From: Amia ocellicauda
Lineage: Eukaryota > Chordata > Actinopteri > Amiiformes > Amiidae
NCBI RefSeq assembly: GCF_036373705.1
Contig: NC_089856.1
Location: 12,988,501-13,052,500 of the forward strand
Length of the DNA: 64,000 bases
Direction of reading: 5' to 3'
Positions 60,471 through 64,000 of the stretch are shown here, piece by piece; within the stretch, counting starts at the first letter, position 1; each line of letters starts with the position of its first letter. Position numbers and translations under genes: made by a program. Under the pieces are notes generated by a model, which did no database searches, was not told the origin of the DNA, and worked only from the letters and a program-made list of their open reading frames with translations.

Positions 60471-61005
60471 TGGGACCCACCTCCGGGGACGGTAGTTCCC
60501 CCTGCTGGAGCCCGAGTCCAAGATCTTTTAAATACTTTACGGATGATTGTTTTTAAAAAGATTTTAAAAACGAATCTTAATTGTTTTTAAAGATTTAGTT
60601 GCTTTTAAATCACATTGTTTAGGGTTTTTGGTATAGTTTTGTTATATTTTGTTGTCAAATACATTGACCGTTTTGGGTTTAATTTAAAATGCATTAGACC
60701 TTTTTTGTTTGTTTTTTATTTTTTCCTTTTTAATTGTTTCTTTATTTTGTTTAATGCATTTTCAGTTATTTTCAATGTATTTGACTCTTTTGTTGGTGAG
60801 CAGCTTTTGCTTTTATCACGTTTGTTTTGTTGATTTGAACACGTTTAATTTGAAGTTAATTGTTTTTGTTCTTGTAAAAATCACAAAGATTTTAAAATTT
60901 TGTAAGTGATTTTAAGGACTGATATTTTAATGATTTTAATCACAAGTATTAAAAATTGAATTGTCTTTATTTTGTGAAATGTAAAATACTAAACCAAATA
61001 AACAG
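59231..61005 (+). mobile_element. 5'-truncated Tx1-type LINE inserted in gypsy pol
   Basis: Gypsy coding breaks at tatgttatt (ends 59,230) and resumes at tattgaacag (61,006). Removing the insert joins the reading FHYVI to EQKQRKQHSNADSLS without loss. tatt is present at both junctions, a possible short target duplication. The insert has the open frame above, then a 0.5-kb AT-rich 3' UTR, and ends just after aaataaa (60,997-61,003), as for a polyadenylated retrotransposon end. Confidence 0.85.
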
Positions 61006-61592
61006 TATTGAACAGAAGCAGAGAAAACAACATTCAAATGCTGACTCCCTTTCATGGCGACCACCAGACCCTACCATAGTAGTATTATCAGGAGGAGGAC
61101 AGGGTTCAAGTGGGATAGATTGGAGTCTAAAGGAGAAGCAAACAAATGATTGTGATTTGCAACAATTAATACATTTGAAGAAAGAAGGTCAAAATAGTAC
61201 CCCTGTTAAAATGCAAGTACATCCAACACTGAAGAGATATTGTCGTATTTGGGATCAGTTGGATGTGGAAAGGGATACTTGTATATATAGAAAGAAGGGG
61301 GCACCAGTTGGTCAAGAGAAGTGTGCTACCACAGTCACAGTTTCTGCATAATGGGAAAACTGGTGGTCATTTGGGGATAGAAAATGTGCTTGATAAGGTG
61401 GGGTTAAGGTTTTATTGGCCTGGATGGACTCAAGATGTTAAGGAATGGTGTAAGAGATGTGAAGACTGTGCGTCTAATAAGGCTTTTGGTCCTACACCCC
61501 GGGCACCTTTGCAGATTTCATTGACATCTCTGCCTTTAGAGAGGGTAGCTAGAGGCCTTTACCTACGTCAATCGATGGAAATCGATATATAC
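61006..61592 (+). mobile_element. Ty3/gypsy pol fragment, tether to integrase N-terminus
   Basis: Continuation of the element at 58,690. It reads QRKQHSNADSLSWRP, then, across frame changes, the integrase zinc-binding region (HNGKTGGHLGIENVLDKV, RFYWPGW, CKRCEDCASNK; an HHCC finger). It ends at a PLPTSIDGNRY-like stretch (61,570-61,590) where an L1 is inserted. The integrase catalytic core is not seen in the window. Confidence 0.85.
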
Positions 61593-64000
61593 TTTTTTTT
61601 CTTTCATTAATCTTTTTATTGAGTTTATGCAATAGTTTACACAGTGCCAAGCAAGGATACATGAATATAATATAAAATGCAGAGACATCATAAACTTGCC
61701 AAGCACAGTGTGCTTTTTAAAACAAGAGATTAAGTATGGGATGTATATACATTATATCCCCTCCCACACACCCACCCACCCCACAATCTTAAAAAAATAA
61801 AAATAATAATAATATATACATATATACAAATGCATACATACACACATATAATATTAAAAATAATAATAGTAATAATAATATTAACTGAGAAAAAAAAGAT
61901 AATTATCATGCACAGCCAGCAACAAGCGGAATGAAAGGCAACCAAAAAAGGGATTTGGGTATCTCAACCTCCAGCTAAGGTAGGGAAGGGAGGCTCAATT
62001 TATCAAAAACAGACAAAAAAGGTTGTCAAATTGAATAAAACTTCTCAGTGGACCCTTGGAGTGTGTATTTGACTTTTTCTAATTTGAAAAATTGCATAGT
62101 GTCCCTGATCCAGTGAACAAATGAGGGTGGGGCAGCCCGCTTAAAATTGAGAAGTATAAGGTGTCTAGCCAGGAGAGTGGCAAAGGCCAAGCAATTTGAC
62201 TGACTTCTGGACAGTGGGACGTCATCTGGTGAAACACCAAAAAGAGCTATGAGTGGTGTAGGATTAATTTTGATCCCTGTAATCTGAGAAAAAGTCTCAA
62301 ATATGGAGAACCAGAAAGGAATAAAGTTGGGACACGTGGCCGGAGCCTGATTGCACCTGTCACACATTGAGTCCAAACCTGGAAAAATCCTAGCCAGTTT
62401 GGTTTCAGATATATGGGTACGATGTATAATCGTGAATTGTATAAACCCATGCCTAGCACACAGACGAGGAGTGCACCTGAGATAAAATAGCCGCCCACTG
62501 CTCATCATGTTAAGCTCCCATAAAGTTTTTAATATGGACAGGGAGGAACAGTGTAAGAGAAAGATAGTGGAATAAATCTGGGATATCAGACCCTTCTTAC
62601 TTGGTAAACTGCAGAGTATGGAATCTGTATCAGTTTTCGGGGGAAGTGACGGAAATTGAGTGAATTGAGAACGTATAAAATACCTAACTTGCAGGTATCG
62701 AATAAAATGGGACTGAGGTAAATTAAACTTATTTGCGAGCTGTTCAAATTACATAAAAATCCTATCTTTGTATAAATCCTGAATGGTTATTATGCCAAAA
62801 ATGAAATGTCTGGTCTGCCAGAGAGGGAGGGAACAGGTGGTTACTGTCAATAGGGGAAGTACAGAAAGTGACATCAGGGCAAATCGAGTTCTAAATTGAG
62901 TCCAGATTTTCAGAGTGTGTCTAACACAGTAAGGCAGGAAGGGATGAGGATTTACAGGAATTAATTTGTATTTGTAGCCAAGCTGGGGTAGTTTCTTGTG
63001 ATTGGGGCTGGCGCCAGTATAACAGATTCAGAATATTGGCTGCCCAGTAATACATTTGAAAATCAGGTAGCGCCATGCCCCACTTTGCCTTTGGTCTTTG
63101 AAGGAAAACTCTCCGAATGTGAGGAGATTTTTTGTTACAAATAAAGGAGATCACTTGATTAAGCTTAATGAAGAACACTTTAGGGATAAAAATTGGGATG
63201 CATTGAAAGAGAGAAAATTGGGGAGTATAGTCATTGTAACAGAGTTTATTCGGCCCGCAAGTGACAATGGTATAGTGGACCAACGGATTAGGTCTTGCTT
63301 AGTATGTTCTAAAAGTGGGGTAAAATTGGATTTAAGAAGATTTGCATGAGAACATGTAACTAAAATTCCCAGATATGTGAAATTATCATGGGCAATTTTA
63401 AAGGGTAAAGTGTGAAGCGGATATTGGGCGGCAGTTTAATTAATGGGAAAAAGTTCACTTTTATCAAGGTTCAATTTGTATCCTGAGAAATTCCTGAGCT
63501 GTTCCAAAATGGATATTGGGTGTGGAAGAGAGGTAGCCAGTTCAGAAATAATAATAAAGTAATAGGTCATCAGCATACAGGGAAACCTTCTGAGTGTGAC
63601 CTTCCAGTTCTATGCCCTGCACTTGCTGATTATCATGAAGTGCAATGGCTAAGAGGAGAGAGGAAAGTGGACACCCTTGTCTGGTTCCACGCTGAAGAGG
63701 AAAATATTTAGACTGGGTACTATTAGTTCGGACAGAAGCAAGAGGGGAATAGTACAGCAATTTAATCCAAGAAATGAATGTGGGGCCAAAGCCAAACCAT
63801 TGTAACATATCAAAAAGGTAGTCCCATTCGACCCGATCAAAAGCTTTCTCAGCATCAAGAGACACAATCACCTCAGGCAGAGGTGTTACTGAGGGAGTGT
63901 AAATAATATTAAAAAGCCATCTGAGGTTAAAAAAGGAATGCCTGTTTAGAATAAATCCAGTGTGATCTGTTGAAATTATTGATGGCAAGACAGACTCAAG
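61593..64000 (-). mobile_element. L1-type LINE, 3' part, running off the window
   Basis: Minus-strand element whose 3' end meets gypsy at about 61,593 with a short A-rich tail (aaagaaaaaaaag) and an AATAAA. In ORF2 it encodes the reverse transcriptase (VIVSLDAEKAFDRVEWDYLF, RGTRQGCPLSSLL, VSLYADDLLLY; 63,542-63,988). A connecting part follows (LQRPKAKWGMALPDFQMYYW; 62,921-63,283), then the C-terminal region with HISETKLARIFPG and MCDRCNQAPATCPNFI (62,026-62,508). Frame breaks separate these blocks, so it is inactive. The 5' half lies beyond the right edge. Confidence 0.9.

Overview
This is vertebrate nuclear DNA, most likely from a ray-finned fish. Coding sequence is split into short exons with GT-AG (and two GC-AG) introns. 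The intergenic space carries fish-type Tc1 transposons, CR1/L2-type, Tx1-type and L1 LINEs, a Ty3/gypsy fragment, SINE-like tails and many simple repeats. The CR1-type 3' end and the SINE tails fit non-teleost or early-branching ray-fins, but the species cannot be fixed from the window.

Three intact host genes all lie on the minus strand, so they read right to left. CRADD-like (38,486-41,005) is a CARD plus death-domain adaptor with two coding exons. CSAD (24,782-33,525) has 14 coding exons whose lengths and phases sum to an open frame of 521 residues; it is a PLP-dependent cysteine sulfinate decarboxylase of taurine synthesis. ZNF740 (coding 16,566-18,583) has six coding exons, 256 residues and three zinc fingers. 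It also has two untranslated 5' exons, a CpG-rich YY1-type promoter near 21.2 kb and a long 3' UTR to about 13.8 kb. CSAD and ZNF740 are also neighbours in human 12q13.13. The three genes have no evident shared pathway; their adjacency is synteny, not an operon.

Layout: 1-13.2 kb has no recognisable coding exon but holds minisatellites, a SINE-like tail and some unusually complex non-coding stretches. 13.3-21.3 kb is ZNF740, and 21.3-23.6 kb is intergenic with a fold-back Tc1 derivative. 23.6-33.7 kb is CSAD, and 33.7-37.4 kb is intergenic with a minisatellite. 37.4-42.9 kb is CRADD-like, with a CR1-type LINE in its intron. 43-64 kb is an accessory, transposon-dense region.

The most interesting item in that region is a candidate DNA transposon of about 6.8 kb (48,649-55,483). 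It has imperfect 87-bp inverted ends and four copies of a roughly 165-bp subterminal repeat. It carries a decayed multi-exon gene with a Ulp1-like protease core and a C-terminal PHD finger, and a nearly intact Tc1 element has inserted into it. Further right, a gypsy pol fragment is interrupted first by a 5'-truncated Tx1-type LINE and then by an L1.
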